Source: Syncephalis fuscata
Lineage: Eukaryota > Zoopagomycota > Zoopagomycetes > Zoopagales > Piptocephalidaceae
DNA: 64,000 nucleotides
Assembly: GCA_025786725.1 (NCBI GenBank)
Contig: JAHLTZ010000019.1
Location: forward strand, 62,001 to 126,000
Direction: 5' to 3'
Both the position numbers and the translations under genes were made by a program. Shown here piece after piece: positions 1 to 11,679 of the stretch (positions are counted from its first letter, which is position 1; every line of letters starts with the position of its first letter). The notes beneath the pieces were generated by a model. It was not told where the DNA came from and did no database searches. It was given only the letters and a program-made list of their open reading frames with translations.

Positions 1-1907
1 GCAAAATAACTGCAGTCTTTTCCATCTGCCTCCTTCCCTTTTCGTATTTTGTTCAATCCCCTCAGCCAACTTTTACTTTCCGTTATTTCTCTGACCTTTC
101 TTACTATTGCTCTTTTTCAACTTTGTTTCGTTCATCTATCCCTAAATAGATTCGCATTGTTGTTACCTGGTTTGACTCTGTAGTGTGGTCTAATTGTTTC
201 TCGTCTTCAGTTTTCAGGTAGGTTATATGAACGAACAAGCGACATTGCGGCAATGCTTGGCATTCTTGGGCTACATCTTGCCAAGGAAGAACCTTACTGC
301 TTTGTTTATGTTTGTTGATGGCTACATGAGCGATGCAACCTCATCTCGGCCAATATTACGCGAATATTGTGCCAGTTCGTAGTTATGGGCTGTGTGATGA
401 TGGGCCGCATAGCGAGGGAAGCTTATACTGGTCGTGATACTATGTCCATGCCTAATGCTTTTATTTTTATCTGCCACCTTTGTTGGCTTTGTGCCATCTA
501 TTCTGTATTAATACACGTCTAGTACAAGCTAGCTTTGTATGTCTGGTGAAGATAGCAAAGTTTTTATTGTATTGTGCATGCCCCCACGTGTGTATACGGT
601 ATTTCATAACGCCAGTGCGAGCTGTAATATTAATAATTGTGTGGCATTATGATACACACACAAACACACATGTGTAGGTGTGTGTGTACACCCTTTTCTC
701 ATTGCTCGTCTTTCTTTTCTTCATAAACGTATTATTTACTTTCATCCACAGTCATCAGTGGCGATCCTCTCTTGACCTTTTAAGCGCTTGATTTTTAATA
801 TTTATTACTGTGTTCATCTTGTTTATTGGCTTGTTGAACAATAATTTGGTGAGTGTGACTATTGGCGATGAAAACTACAGCCCCTTGTCGTTTTATAATA
901 CTACTATGCTTTCCGTAACATCTACAAAGGTGTTTGCTCTGGGCAAGGCAATTGCCAAGCATATGGCGCCTGTTTCAATAGGTCATCTTGTTGTATTGTC
1001 CAGTCCGCAAGCTACAAGCCATTGCGCGATACTTTCTGGTGGTAATATGCTTATTTGCTTCTGACCATTTTGAGACTTACACACTGAGGCTCACTCACTA
1101 CTTGCCTTACTCAAATTGTCCCACTCATTATCTCTCCTTCCATCACTGTTATTATCGCAACTACAATCCCCCCACACACAGCACACATATACACACATAC
1201 AGAAAGACACACCCACCCACACACTCAGTAACTTTGTTATCTTCTCAACTGGTTTTGTTAGTCTTGAACCGTTATCGCCTGACCTGTTTCTTTTGCATAT
1301 CTACCATCCACGCCTATGACTTTTTGCCTGTTTTGCATCTTGTTGTATTGGACTATTCAGTATACAGCGTTGTTTAGTCATTGGCCTCGAGTCTTTTGAT
1401 AACACAGTTCAGCGACCATTATATGCGTTGTTAATAGACGTATTTAAGTTTGCTTGGCAGCTCTTTATTTTCTAGCGACTAACAAACAAACAAGGAGAAG
1501 GTGACTTTGTAACCTGTTGTTGTTTTATTCTCTGTGTATTTTTCATTTCTTTCTTCTCATTGCCTCGGCCAGTCTATTGCCGTTTTATGACTGATTTGTT
1601 TTCAAACACGTCTATTTTATTCGGCGCCAAGGTTATTACCAAACCTTTCTCGTTAATATCCGTACCTCGGTTGTCATTTACCATAATTAACAGCAAATAT
1701 TTCAGTGCTGCATTACTTTAATACCTTGTATACTTACATAAAGTTATAGTGAAGGATTATCCATTGTGCAAGTATTGGTAGAAGGAAATATCTTTGTTCC
1801 CAAAAACAGAGCTTTTCGACTGCATTAAGGATTGCTGCAGTTAGCATCGTATATAAACGCACACAGCTACACAGAGATCATCTTTCAAGTAGGTTACGGC
1901 GAACGAC
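1..1907 (+). other. Long pyrimidine-rich upstream region of the casein kinase gene
   Basis: No convincing gene is seen here. The plus strand is rich in C/T runs (especially 1-180, 690-800, 1080-1260 and 1520-1580), with dinucleotide CA/GT stretches near 655-690 and 1173-1226. ORFs up to 129 codons occur but have no recognisable domain and lie in low-complexity DNA. I read this as a long promoter/5' leader of the downstream kinase. Leader introns are possible but cannot be placed. Confidence 0.5.
1850..1857 (+). promoter_or_regulatory. TATA box of the casein kinase gene
   Basis: The string TATATAAA lies about 50 bp before the predicted ATG. It is a good match to the TATA consensus and is followed by A/C-rich leader sequence ending in GACATGG. 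Its function is inferred from sequence and position only. Confidence 0.45.
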
Positions 1908-3539
1908 ATGGCTCATTATCATCACGAAGATCGTGACCGTCACCATCGAATGCACGGACATCATCATAATACTGTGACCACACTTGGCAGCAACCATTCG
2001 CTACACTCGTCTCCCAATGTTGTCGGTGTTCATTATCGTGTAGGTCGCAAGATTGGCGAAGGCAGTTTCGGTGTCATCTACGAAGGTAAGTATCGTGAAG
2101 GAAGTAGACGGGATAGGACTACGCCAAACAAGCAATAGCCATATGCTAGTTTGCATATAGCCATTTCCACGGCATATTAGCGCGTGCTTTAGTACGTGAT
2201 TAAGAATGACCGCATATATTGTGTGTATGGGCCTAAATTTGAGAATAATAGCATCTAATCACACAATTTTACTATGTGCCGTATATTAGGTACGAATTTG
2301 CTCAACAATCAGCAAGTAGCTATCAAGTTTGAACCACGAAAAAGCGATGCGCCTCAGTTGCGTGATGAATATCGCACCTACAAAATCCTAGCAGGCACAC
2401 CGGGTATTCCTTCAGTGTACTACTTTGGTCAGGAGGGACTTCACAACATTCTTTGCATTGATTTGCTTGGACCCAGTCTTGAAGATTTGTTCGATATGTG
2501 CGGCCGCAAGTTTACCATCAAGACCACAGTAATGCTTGCAAAACAGATGCTTACGCGCATTCAAGCTGTCCATGAAAAGCATTTGATTTACAGGGACATT
2601 AAACCAGATAACTTTTTGATTGGACGGCCACATCATCGCAACGCAAATATGGTGCATTTAGTTGATTTTGGTATGGCCAAGCAGTACCGTGACCCGAAAA
2701 CAAAGCAGCACATTCCGTACAGAGAACGCAAAAGCTTGAGCGGTACTGCTCGTTACATGAGTATCAACACGCATCTTGGTCGTGAACAATCACGTCGCGA
2801 TGATCTTGAAGCACTTGGACATGTCTTTATGTACTTTTTGCGTGGTGGTCTACCATGGCAAGGCCTTAAAGCAGCGACAAACAAACAGAAGTACGAGAAG
2901 ATTGGCGAAAAGAAACAAACCACGGCTATTAAAGATTTGTGCGAAGGCTTTCCAGAAGAGTTTGCCACTTATTTAACATATGTGCGCAAACTTGGCTTTG
3001 AGGAGAGTCCCGACTACGACTATCTACGCGGCCTATTCACCAAAGTGTTGCAACGTATCGGTGAAACCGAAGACGGTGTACTTGATTGGATGCTATTGAA
3101 CAACGGACGTGGCTACGATGTAAGTTATAGGCAAACTAAGCAGTATTCCTTGCTAATTGGCCATCAACAATACATACTAACTCGTGCTAACATGGTGTTT
3201 ATTAATAAATAGTATCGTAGCGATACTGCTTCCGAAAACAGCCGCTTAACTGCGTCAAGAAACCAACATCGTGCCAGCCAAGGACACTACCATAGCCAGC
3301 ACCGTGCCAGTCAGCAAATGGAGGCTGGTGGCTCACAGCGCCACTCGGTAAACCGACCAGGTGGTCGTAGTGGTGGACTTCATCGTATGCCAAGTCAGAA
3401 GGCCAGCCAGGCAGGCGCCCACGGATCGACGACTCAACAGGCGGGCGGTCAACCGGCCGTTAACCAGCAGCAAAGCAAGGACGAACGCAAGAGCTTTTGG
3501 CGCCGGTGCGTTGATACTGTGTGCTGCAAAAACGAATAA
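1908..3539 (+). CDS. Casein kinase 1 family protein kinase (YCK-like)
   Basis: Ser/Thr kinase of the CK1 family. In fungi these act at the plasma membrane in morphogenesis, endocytosis and nutrient signalling. Three exons: 1908-2085, 2290-3119 and 3213-3539, with GT-AG junctions that keep frame, giving about 444 residues. The N-terminus is His-rich (about residues 3-25). The kinase domain shows the glycine loop [11 protein letters not shown], Lys in VAIKFEPRK, the CK1-type YRDIKPDNF catalytic loop and DFG. The C-terminal third is Ser/Gln/Arg-rich and low complexity. It ends in [12 protein letters not shown], whose Cys residues recall the palmitoylated tail of yeast Yck1/2, although four residues follow the CC pair. 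The TATA box and GACATGG start context support the chosen start. Family assignment is secure; membrane anchoring is inferred. Confidence 0.95.
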
Positions 3540-5236
3540 TTTGCGGCAATTGGTGGTTTCATCTCTATTGCAATGCTCTCTCTCTACTCGCCTTTTTGTA
3601 TACAGGTCGATGTATTGCGGCATACGTGTGTAGTGCATCTATGTACATGCGCGCACATAAGCGTATGTGATGACTTTTGTTGCACTTTTCTATCGTGCAT
3701 GTTCTTTCTAATTGTGTCTGCGTTGATTCACTTACTAATATTATGCTTTTTTCTTTTGCAAACTATATTGCCTTTAATCACTTGGATATATATATCTGAT
3801 TCACATTTACCACCGATCTGGCCATAATACAACTTACCATCAATGTAATTCATTTTATTTTTGAACAGGGTATTTTGCATGGGATGAAGACAACGTAACC
3901 ACCCACTGCTGACCTCCGTGGCGTCTGCTTGCAAGAGACTAGATGTGTAATTAGCCGTCCTTTCCGCAATACATGACCAGCGTACTCTTGGTGTATCTTA
4001 CAAGTTTTGTTTCTTGATTTTTTATATCTGAAGCACAGGCAGGATAGTTCAAGCATTGATGCCATCACATTACACCGAGGACTGAAACACCTATTCTTTT
4101 AACTTGTTGCCTGCTATGCATCTTTCGTTTTTATTATTGTTATGAAGCAAACACGATTTGCTGAGCGCCCCCTATATTACTCTTATTACAATACCAGCGT
4201 TCAATCAGTCTTTTTTCCAATTTATTGTTCTCGTTATTTTATATTCATTAATGAGACAAACGATACACGAATATTAACCACACATTCCAGTTCATTGATC
4301 AAAGAATATACTAGTTCTAACGTGCACACTTTTACATGGTGCCATTACTCAATATTGCCAGATACATAGAATCAAAATTATATGATTCAATAGAGACTTA
4401 ATGGTGCAATCTAATAGCTTTACTTAATCAATTTAAAGTATTATTAGTAGTATAGTGTGTCATAGACGACTGGATAAAAATATATTGTTGTATAAGTATA
4501 TCAATATTAATCATACCTAATTTGTACCAATCTGATTCACGCATCAATATCGCTATCATTTAATAAGCCGATCGATTGTAGAATGCTCGATTGGCCAAGG
4601 CAAAAATTTATTTATTTATCTAATAGTATATATATAATAAAGTGATTGACCTTGGATACAACAGATAACTAACATTAGTAAATAGACAAATTACACTGTT
4701 ATTATTTTCGTTAAAGTTTTATGCATTTGAATTGCTATTTTTATACTTCTTGGATACAGCTATCCGAGTAGGATAAATGATAAACAAATATATTAATGAT
4801 ATGGTTACTAATAGCGCAACAGTTGTAAAATGAGCACTATTTGTAAACGCAAAGAGTACTGTTGATTTATTTAACTTTTACTAATGCTGATATGTTTATA
4901 TAGTCATCTTTAATTAACAAACAGGTTTATACGACTGTTTATTCATTTTCATTAAAATATATTTAAAATTGGTTACTTGTTAATGTTTAATTATGGTTTA
5001 CAAACTAGAACAGCGACCATATACAATAGGCGTAGCTCATTTTTTGCATAAACAATTATCAAAAAGACCAAATAGTAAACATGAGAAAATAAACGCAACT
5101 TTATTGATCACAGTGGGTAACAGTAATTGATGATATATGAACAGTATCGCTAGACGGTGTAAGCAAATGCATGATGAAATGATGTTTGTAAAGTGCTACG
5201 CTTGATGCTATAGCTAGAAATGGCCGTCGGTAAGGC
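3540..5236. other. Intergenic, no gene seen
   Basis: This AT-rich spacer lies between the 3' ends of the convergent CK1 and modular metallothionein genes. Only short unconserved ORFs occur and no repeat family is apparent. Both 3' UTRs and terminators must lie here. Confidence 0.6.
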
Positions 5237-5560
5237 TTACTTGCTGCCACACTGGCATTTGTCGCCGCAAGTGCAGTTTACACCGGTACCGCCACAGGCA
5301 CAAGCGGATTCATGCTTATGTCCACAGGTGCACTTGTCACCACAAGTACAGTTTACACCGGTACCGCCACAAGAACAGGCCGATCCATGTTTATCTCCAC
5401 AATTGCAAACTGTACCGCAATTACAGTTGACGCCGGTACCGCCACAAGCACAAGCTGTTCCGTGATGCGTACCGCACTGGCAGTTAGCACCGCACTGGCA
5501 GCCTTGACCGCTTTGAGCGCATGTGCAGACTCCTTGCTTGGATTGACCAGTTGAAGACAT
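5237..5560 (-). CDS. Modular metallothionein (four Cys modules)
   Basis: A single-exon 107-residue protein with 24 cysteines, all in C-x-C pairs, and almost no hydrophobic residues: a metallothionein that would bind Cu(I) or other soft metals in the cytosol. It consists of four modules with the exact pattern C-x-C-x6-C-x-C-x3-C-x-C. The first is divergent (about residues 12-29). The other three are 25-residue (75-bp) tandem repeats built on GGTGVN and GDK linkers. The module resembles the short Neurospora-type copper metallothionein (C-x-C-x5-C-x-C-x3-C-x-C) but lacks its last Cys. Between modules are His-containing linkers (GTHHGT, GDKHGS, GHKHES). The start follows a long open leader, and a second metallothionein lies divergently 678 bp away. 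Metal specificity cannot be read from the sequence. Confidence 0.9.
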   Translation of the reverse strand: MSSTGQSKQGVCTCAQSGQGCQCGANCQCGTHHGTACACGGTGVNCNCGTVCNCGDKHGSACSCGGTGVNCTCGDKCTCGHKHESACACGGTGVNCTCGDKCQCGSK

Positions 5561-6238
5561 GATAAAGAGTGTTGTTGTAGTTGTAACAGTTGTTCCTAAG
5601 ATAGGCTCGATGAATACTAGACAGCTCAGTGGATTTGTGAGTCTTGAAAAGTAAAGCTAGTTAATGGGATGATGAACTATTCTGCTGGTTGATGGGGGAT
5701 TGCATTTCTAATTTAACGGATTGCGACTCACTCAAACCAAGCTGTATGTTTTTCCCAGGATGGTGTTTATGTTTCTATGGTGTCGTCAATGAATGCAATG
5801 CGCGATTATTGCCAGCCAATGAAAGGAAACCAGTATGTTGATGCCCGCCCCTTTTGCAATGCTCGCTTTGTTGTTGAATTCACGCGGTGTGGCTTGGAAC
5901 ATTTATTCGGGAAGGGGGGAGATTTTGGTGGAATTCGGTACTTGTCGTCACACTGTAGCCTACCCAATCATCGCTTTCGCAAAAATCGCTCATTTCCCTT
6001 TTGGGTGCGCGATTTATGGACTACTTGTGGCAAAATTTGCTCATCGGATCTTGCCAAAAAATACCGCATGCCAATGCCGAGAATTAGTAACCAATTCTAG
6101 ATCGCTTTTTTTGTATAAATGGACAAATGGTTGACGTACTACTTTGACACTTTACTCAATCATCAAGCTCATCTTCTGCTCTATCTGTGTGAACATTCAC
6201 TCAGGCACTAACACCCACTTATTTTCAACATCGACAAC
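5561..6238. promoter_or_regulatory. Shared divergent promoter of two metallothionein genes
   Basis: 678 bp separate the two head-to-head start codons. Visible elements are a TATAAAT at 6114-6120 serving the plus-strand gene, a CCAAT at 5816-5820, and a near-duplicated TGCGCGATTaTt / TGCGCGATTtAt pair at about 5799 and 6006. There is also TTTGCTCA at 6036-6043, identical to the yeast Mac1 copper-response core, and ATTCTGCTGG at 5679-5688, which fits the Ace1/Cuf1-type HTHNNGCTGD consensus. Such short matches arise by chance, so metal regulation is a hypothesis. Confidence 0.45.
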
Positions 6239-6415
6239 ATGGCCTGCGACTGCAAATCCAACACTACCTCCAACGGCTGCTCATGCGGTGCTTCCTGCAG
6301 CTGTAGCTGCTGCGAATCAAAGAAGCAGACTCTTGCTGCTTGCAAGTGCGACACTTGTGCTAAGGGAGAAGCCTGCACTTGCGACGAAGGATGCCAGTGT
6401 GCCAACAAGGCATAA
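6239..6415 (+). CDS. Small metallothionein (58 residues, 15 Cys)
   Basis: This short single-exon ORF encodes a 58-residue Cys-rich protein beginning MACDCKSN and ending CQCANKA. Fifteen cysteines occur as C-x-C pairs, one CC pair at 24-25, and one C-x-C-x2-C motif (35-40), separated by Ser/Lys linkers, with no aromatic or His residues. This is the hallmark of a metallothionein that buffers or detoxifies Cu, Zn or Cd. A Cys-poor linker (26-34) splits it into an N-terminal cluster of eight Cys and a C-terminal cluster of seven, suggesting two metal-thiolate clusters. The ACAACATGG context and the upstream TATA box support the start, and AATAAA follows at 6514-6519. Unlike its divergent neighbour it has no tandem modules, so the two may differ in metal preference; that is inference. 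Confidence 0.9.
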   Translation: MACDCKSNTTSNGCSCGASCSCSCCESKKQTLAACKCDTCAKGEACTCDEGCQCANKA

Positions 6416-6813
6416 TCGCACATCGGTTTTGTGCCGCCTCAACAATTATAGACCGTCAAGTCTACAGATCAAAAACAAAGCATCGATTCCTTCATCTTGT
6501 ATTGCTGCAAACCAATAAAATGCTACATTTACACCAACTATATTGAATTGTGTGTTCTATTAATACTTTTCAAATTTCACTATCCATATATTGTTTACGG
6601 TGTTAAACTATGAACTATGATTTATAGTATTGTGTATGTGTGCGATGTTTCATTCGAGTATGATTTATAGAGTTATGTGTGTAATGTTAACAATGACTGC
6701 CAGAGCTATAATATCGAATTCAAATATCCTTTATTGCTTTAATTTAATAGTTGTATAAAATAGAAAAGTTATAATGACTTATTGGTACAATACTTCAACA
6801 TATATCTGCGCTA
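6416..6813. other. Intergenic, 3' flank
   Basis: An AT-rich region between convergent gene ends. It contains the AATAAA signal of the small metallothionein and two GTGTGY-like stretches near 6637 and 6679. No gene is seen. Confidence 0.5.
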
Positions 6814-9800
6814 TTAGCTCATTCGACAACCCCACGCGGGATCAGCCATGTCCCTAAATAGTTTAAATAATGTCAATTCAATAAATCTAAATACATGCGA
6901 ATACTTACTCATTTTCAATCTGCTGGGCTACTGTGTCGGTTTTGGATTGAGTTGATTCAGCGATGCTATCGGCAATGATAACATCCTCATTGTTCGCAAG
7001 TGTTAGCGCAGCAATCGATAATGATGTAAGTGCATTTTTGGCCAAAATTGGCGATTGAATCGAAGCTATCGCCGAAGGCTGCATAATATCTCCATCTGCA
7101 GCCGTTTGAACTGCAACAAGAGGCGCACTTTTGTTGCGCACCCAGGCACGACGGGCTTGCATCGCTGTGTTTGTTGCAGTGGAGGGTGTTCGTTGAATAC
7201 TATTTCCTTTCTGATTCACCTTGATATCATTGAATTGCTGGCCTGGTGGCATCAAGTCAAAATCGTCTCTTATCCAAGTCAGCCGTATACTGGTGGGACG
7301 ATTGCGTGCATTTCGAGTTTTACGCATAGCTGTTGGTGTTATTATTGCTGTATTATTAGTCTCATTGATTGTACTACTATTATCATCAACTTCTTGATAA
7401 AATGTTTCTAAAAATGCTATACTATCTTCCATGCAATCATGGAATGATTCTTCCTTGTTTTCGTCTATTCTATTGCAAGAGTGTGGCTGTTTAGACGGAT
7501 GGTTGCGTAATGTCTGTATTAATCGTGTACTTTCTTTGGCATCACTAGCGGCTATATGTGTACGCACTGCGCTTTCCAGCCACATAACACGCTCTTCCAA
7601 ACGAACACGATCCATTGCTGCCATATCTATTGCAGAGCGCAATTGAGTCATACCAGGATTCAATACACTTTGCCCCGGTTGTTGCTGCTGCTCTAAACGA
7701 TTTGGTTTTGAATTTGAAAGCTGTTGATTGTTTTGTATTTCTTTTAATTCAGCAAGTATAAAGTCACGATCTTCAATAAGTACTTGTGTCTGATGGCGTG
7801 CTGCTGTCAATGCATCCAATAAAGTGTTGTTTTCATTATCCAATGCAATAAGCCGTGTTGCCGTTTGTGCTGCTGCTTTCACAGCAGCATCACGTTCCGA
7901 ATTAGCCCACTCTAATTGGCTAATAAGAGATAGTCGGTCTCGTTGCAAATCACCAACGCGCTTATCTGTGCGCAGTTCAGCTTCATTGGCATTATGGAAG
8001 ATTTGATGGGCCATATCTACTAATTGGCGAAATTGTCCGGTAATAACTTTCAATTCGGCCAAAAGCCGATTCTGTTCAATGACGGCCTCAGCTGTGATCT
8101 GCTGCATCTGATGTTCCAATCGTTGCCGTTCTCCAGCAAATGCAGCCAACTGTTGCTTCAAATTATTTATAGTTTCTTCCTGAGCTTTAATCGTAGTTTG
8201 TAGCTCGATAGATGCCTGTGCCTCTTGTCGTTCGGTTTCTTTCGTTTTTGTATTTTCATCTTCACAGACAAATGTGTAGCCAATAAATGGCAAATGAATA
8301 CCTTGAAAGTCTGAAGGACGCAATCGTGGTGAAAGTGCAACCATAGGTAGAGTGGGATCAGGTGGCAAATCATCGCCATCAATGGCATCTTCAAAATATT
8401 TAGCATCGCCCAAATGCTTTAGTTTAGGCTTAAACGGTGGGTCCACTGTTGTAATGTTAGTATCATATTAAGCTGTATATTGGCTTACTTACTTTCCAAA
8501 ATACTATTCCAGTCAATATTTGCAAAAAAAGGATGATTTTGAATTTCTTGAACGCCTTGTCGACCCAGGCGTGCATTTCGAGGGCGTAGCAGTCTATCAG
8601 AGTGCAGATAATAATGAGATGCTTTGATATTGGTAAATTACATCTGCATCTTACTTGGATATTAGATCTTTGGCTGCTTCAGAAATACTTGAATTGTTTG
8701 GAAAATCAAGATATTTCTAATAACAAATGAGTATTTTCTTTATAAAAACTTCAACTTACATTAGAATTCATAATTCGATTGTAAGTCTCAGGAAGAGAAT
8801 CAGCAGCAAAAGGTGGATCACCGTATAAGCATTCGTAAAGTAGAACGCCTACCGACCACCAGTCACATTCACGTCCGTAGGCAGGCGACAAACTAGTGGT
8901 CATTTCTTGTGCCTGTAATACTTCTGGAGAAATATAATCTGGTGTACCGACAGTTACCGACGAAGCTACACGGCCGTTAGACGTTATACGCGCACACGAG
9001 CCATAGTCTGTTAGTTGTATATGACCATGTGCAGTGATAAGAATATTGCCTGGTTTTATATCGCTTTAATAGATGTTAATAAAGTTTTATCATTTAATAA
9101 ATTTACATTTACTGACCGGTGCACAAATCCAAAACTGTGTAAAGCATCCAGCGCCACAATCAATTCTGCTATATAAAATCGCGCATGATCCTCGGATATT
9201 GTTGCAGCATCTTGTCGCTCTAACAGGCCAAGTAGATCACCTCCAGGAGCAAAATCCATAACCAGATGGAGATGCTCCTCGTCTTGAAGTGCAGCTTCGA
9301 GGCGTGGCATCCACCATTGGTCACGCCCAGCCACCAGCACATCGCGCTCCTCCATGAAACATGTTTGGTCTTTTCGACGAAGTAAATATTGCTTTGAAAG
9401 TGTTTTCATCGCAACATGTTTACCATCTGGTGTCAGCATCAATCTTACTTTGCCAAATTCCCCCATGGCCAATACACGACTTCCCGAAATTGGATTGGCC
9501 TCAATCGTGATGCTTTAATTTCTTTAACAACCTGTTCATCTGATACAGCAATTATATCAGTTATACATAGCGATATTGCATTTAATTATTACGTACTGTC
9601 TCGCAGAAAGCATTTAACTGGTTCAGGCACTTTTTGGTCTAACGACCACACTTGGCAATCGTCGTGAATAGCAACTAGAGCATCGAGAAGCTTGCTTTGC
9701 GAAGGAATATCGGTTTTTTCAAAGTCAACACGCTGAGTAATAACACGAGGTGACTCAGGTTGTTCAGCTTCCAAAGACATATGAAGCGGTGGCAGCTCAA

Positions 9801-9819
9801 AACGTTTTGGTGACTGCAT
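6814..9819 (-). CDS. MRCK/GEK-like AGC protein kinase with coiled coil
   Basis: AGC-family Ser/Thr kinase of the DMPK/MRCK/ROCK group, which act downstream of Rho-type GTPases on the cytoskeleton. Exons 9819-9593, 9512-9117, 9063-8760, 8716-8655, 8593-8493 and 8445 to 6907/6905 keep frame. A last small exon ending at 6814 is likely, because a GTAAGTATT donor overlaps the stop at 6905. Features in order are an N-terminal segment resembling the MRCK dimer region, Lys in [42 protein letters not shown], and an AGC tail ending in PFIGYTF. A Gln-rich coiled coil (roughly 330-500) and a Ser/Thr-rich C-terminus follow. Two substitutions are visible: the glycine loop reads AMGEFG (first Gly is Ala) and DFG is DYG. 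Animal MRCK C1, PH and CNH domains are absent. The start ATG gives a sensible N-terminus but is not proven. Confidence 0.85.
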
Positions 9820-10005
9820 ATTGCAGAAAATATGGCAGGGCAGACAAGCCTCAAGTATACAAGATGAGCTTGCTATACAAAAATATTACAAGAAAAGGAA
9901 ACAGATACTGCCTTAATTACGACTGTAACTGTGCCTATCATTATGAATAATCGAAATCACCTGTTCTAGTGAAGTTTCATCCCCGTTTTCTTAATTTAGA
10001 CAAAA

Positions 10006-10677
10006 CTATTGTACGTTGACTCTTACATTTTTATTTACCTATTTCACTTCTTTTTTCTTAATACTTTTAGACACAATTAAACACTTGTTCATCGCTACAA
10101 CATGTATAATATTACATTCAACATTAATCGCTTCATATGTAATTAATTAGTTATCTTTATTATTGCTTTAACGTGTATATATATATATATATATATATAT
10201 ATTGTCATTATGATATTAATCGTTCAAAATACCATTTATTTAGTCAGATTGGCTATAGGAAAAGTGGCTGTTTAATAAACGACATTTATTATAATTATAT
10301 TAATATTGATCTTACATCGCAAATCTGTCCAGAATGCAACAGTAGAAATTAGAAAATAAAACAGACCATTCAGATGCAATAGTCCACGCTGTACGTAGAT
10401 GCAATAACAACAAATGCGGAATGGTATGGAATTGCCATCATATGGCTTCTATTAATATTCTATTAATCTTTTTACGCATAGCCAACAACAACAGCAATGA
10501 TCGACCTCAAATGTCTTAAAAAATCAAATACTATGTTACATTGTTTATTTGAATCAATTTATTAACAATATTTTAATAGAAAGTAATATAATTGTGTCGT
10601 GCATAACAGCAGCATAACTTCAATTGGAACGAATTTACTTTGTGGCATCAAAATGTAAAAGTCAAAGTACAATTTGG
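10006..10677. mobile_element. Terminal-inverted-repeat element (MITE-like), copy 1
   Basis: A 672-bp noncoding block whose second copy lies at 17744-18415; I see no difference between them, including an equal-length (TA)n tract of 27 bp. The two ends are inverted repeats: ATTGTACGTTGACTCTTAC at the left, and, read from the right end inward, ATTGTACTTTGACTTTTAC; the match runs about 26 bp with three mismatches. No ORF of note lies inside, so it looks like a non-autonomous DNA transposon. No flanking target-site duplication is clear; a TAATTTAG pair brackets copy 1 at 9992 and 10679 but not flush with the ends. It starts 187 bp upstream of the minus-strand kinase ATG. Confidence 0.75.
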
Positions 10678-11679
10678 GTAATTTAGGCATTATAATTGTT
10701 TTCAAGTTTGGTAATACAGATTGCTCGATCTTTTCCATTTTCTACACCTTTTCTACAACCATAATAGCTAGACTTAATCATATTTTTAGTGCTATTTTCT
10801 TGTTCAATAAATTAAAACATTACAATTGAAATAAACCAACACCTATATAACACTTTCGCGTATTTAAGAACCAGTAATGCCGAACATAACAGAATAGCAA
10901 ATAAAACTCATTGTCTTATTTTAAATGGTTTTAGTATATTTGCATGTTTTGTCAGCAATTTAAGTTTTGTTATAATTTTAATTACTATCAATGTAAAAAT
11001 AAATACTAGACCAGTCATTTTAAAGCGAGTAGTAGTTGGTTTTGCTGTTATTGTTAATCAATTCCAAAGAATATGAATATCAAATATCAAATTGTAATAT
11101 TGAAGTAAACAGCCAATTCAGTTAGCAAGACTTGTGGCTGTGTATTTGAATGCATAAATAAACAAATGACTGCAAATCATAAATGATCGTTTATACATTT
11201 GGTGTGAATAAATGTTTATGTCAGAAAAACAATAATGCTAAATAATAAAGTATAGCTGTGTCCATTCAGAATCACAGTAGATGGCATATCTATGCCAATC
11301 CAATACCGCTTCTATATGGTAAATACATAAAACTGGGCAATATTGCCAACAGAATAGCTGTGTTTTAAATTGTTTAGTGTTAAATCCAGAGTTTTCTTTG
11401 ATAAACTACGGTATATCTAATGATGCATTGTTTGTTTATAAAATTGACATGTTTTATTGGCTTAGCCGTTGCTGAAGTAAACAACAGTAGTCATGAGTCT
11501 ACATGCTTGCATCTGTATAGCAACTGTAGTAATGCTAGGTCAGATTCATCCGATAGCAACAAGTTTATTTGCACCCAAACAATGGGGAATTCAGAAATTA
11601 CAGCCGGTTGCCTTTTTTTCATTGTCCCATTGTAGTATAGGTAGACGACGTGGCCCACGACATATTTCATTGAGCAGAT
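10678..11679. other. Intergenic, no gene seen
   Basis: AT-rich DNA to the right of the element, extending to the promoter of the reticulon-like gene. A short overlapping ORF pair at 11420-11786 shows no recognisable protein and partly overlaps the real downstream start. Confidence 0.5.

Noticed and set aside
988-1377. 129-residue plus-strand ORF in the CK1 leader
   Set aside because: It consists of CA-repeat and CT-rich low-complexity DNA with no domain and no sensible codon bias.
5220-5465. Plus-strand 81-residue Pro/Gln repeat ORF
   Set aside because: It is the antisense shadow of the modular metallothionein repeats.
10174-10202. Long (TA)n as a centromere or origin signal
   Set aside because: It is a microsatellite inside the repeated element, present at the same length in both copies, with nothing else to support such a role.
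10006-10677. Solo LTR of a retrotransposon
   Set aside because: The ends are inverted, not direct, repeats. There is no TG...CA terminus, and no clear 4-6 bp target duplication flanks either copy.
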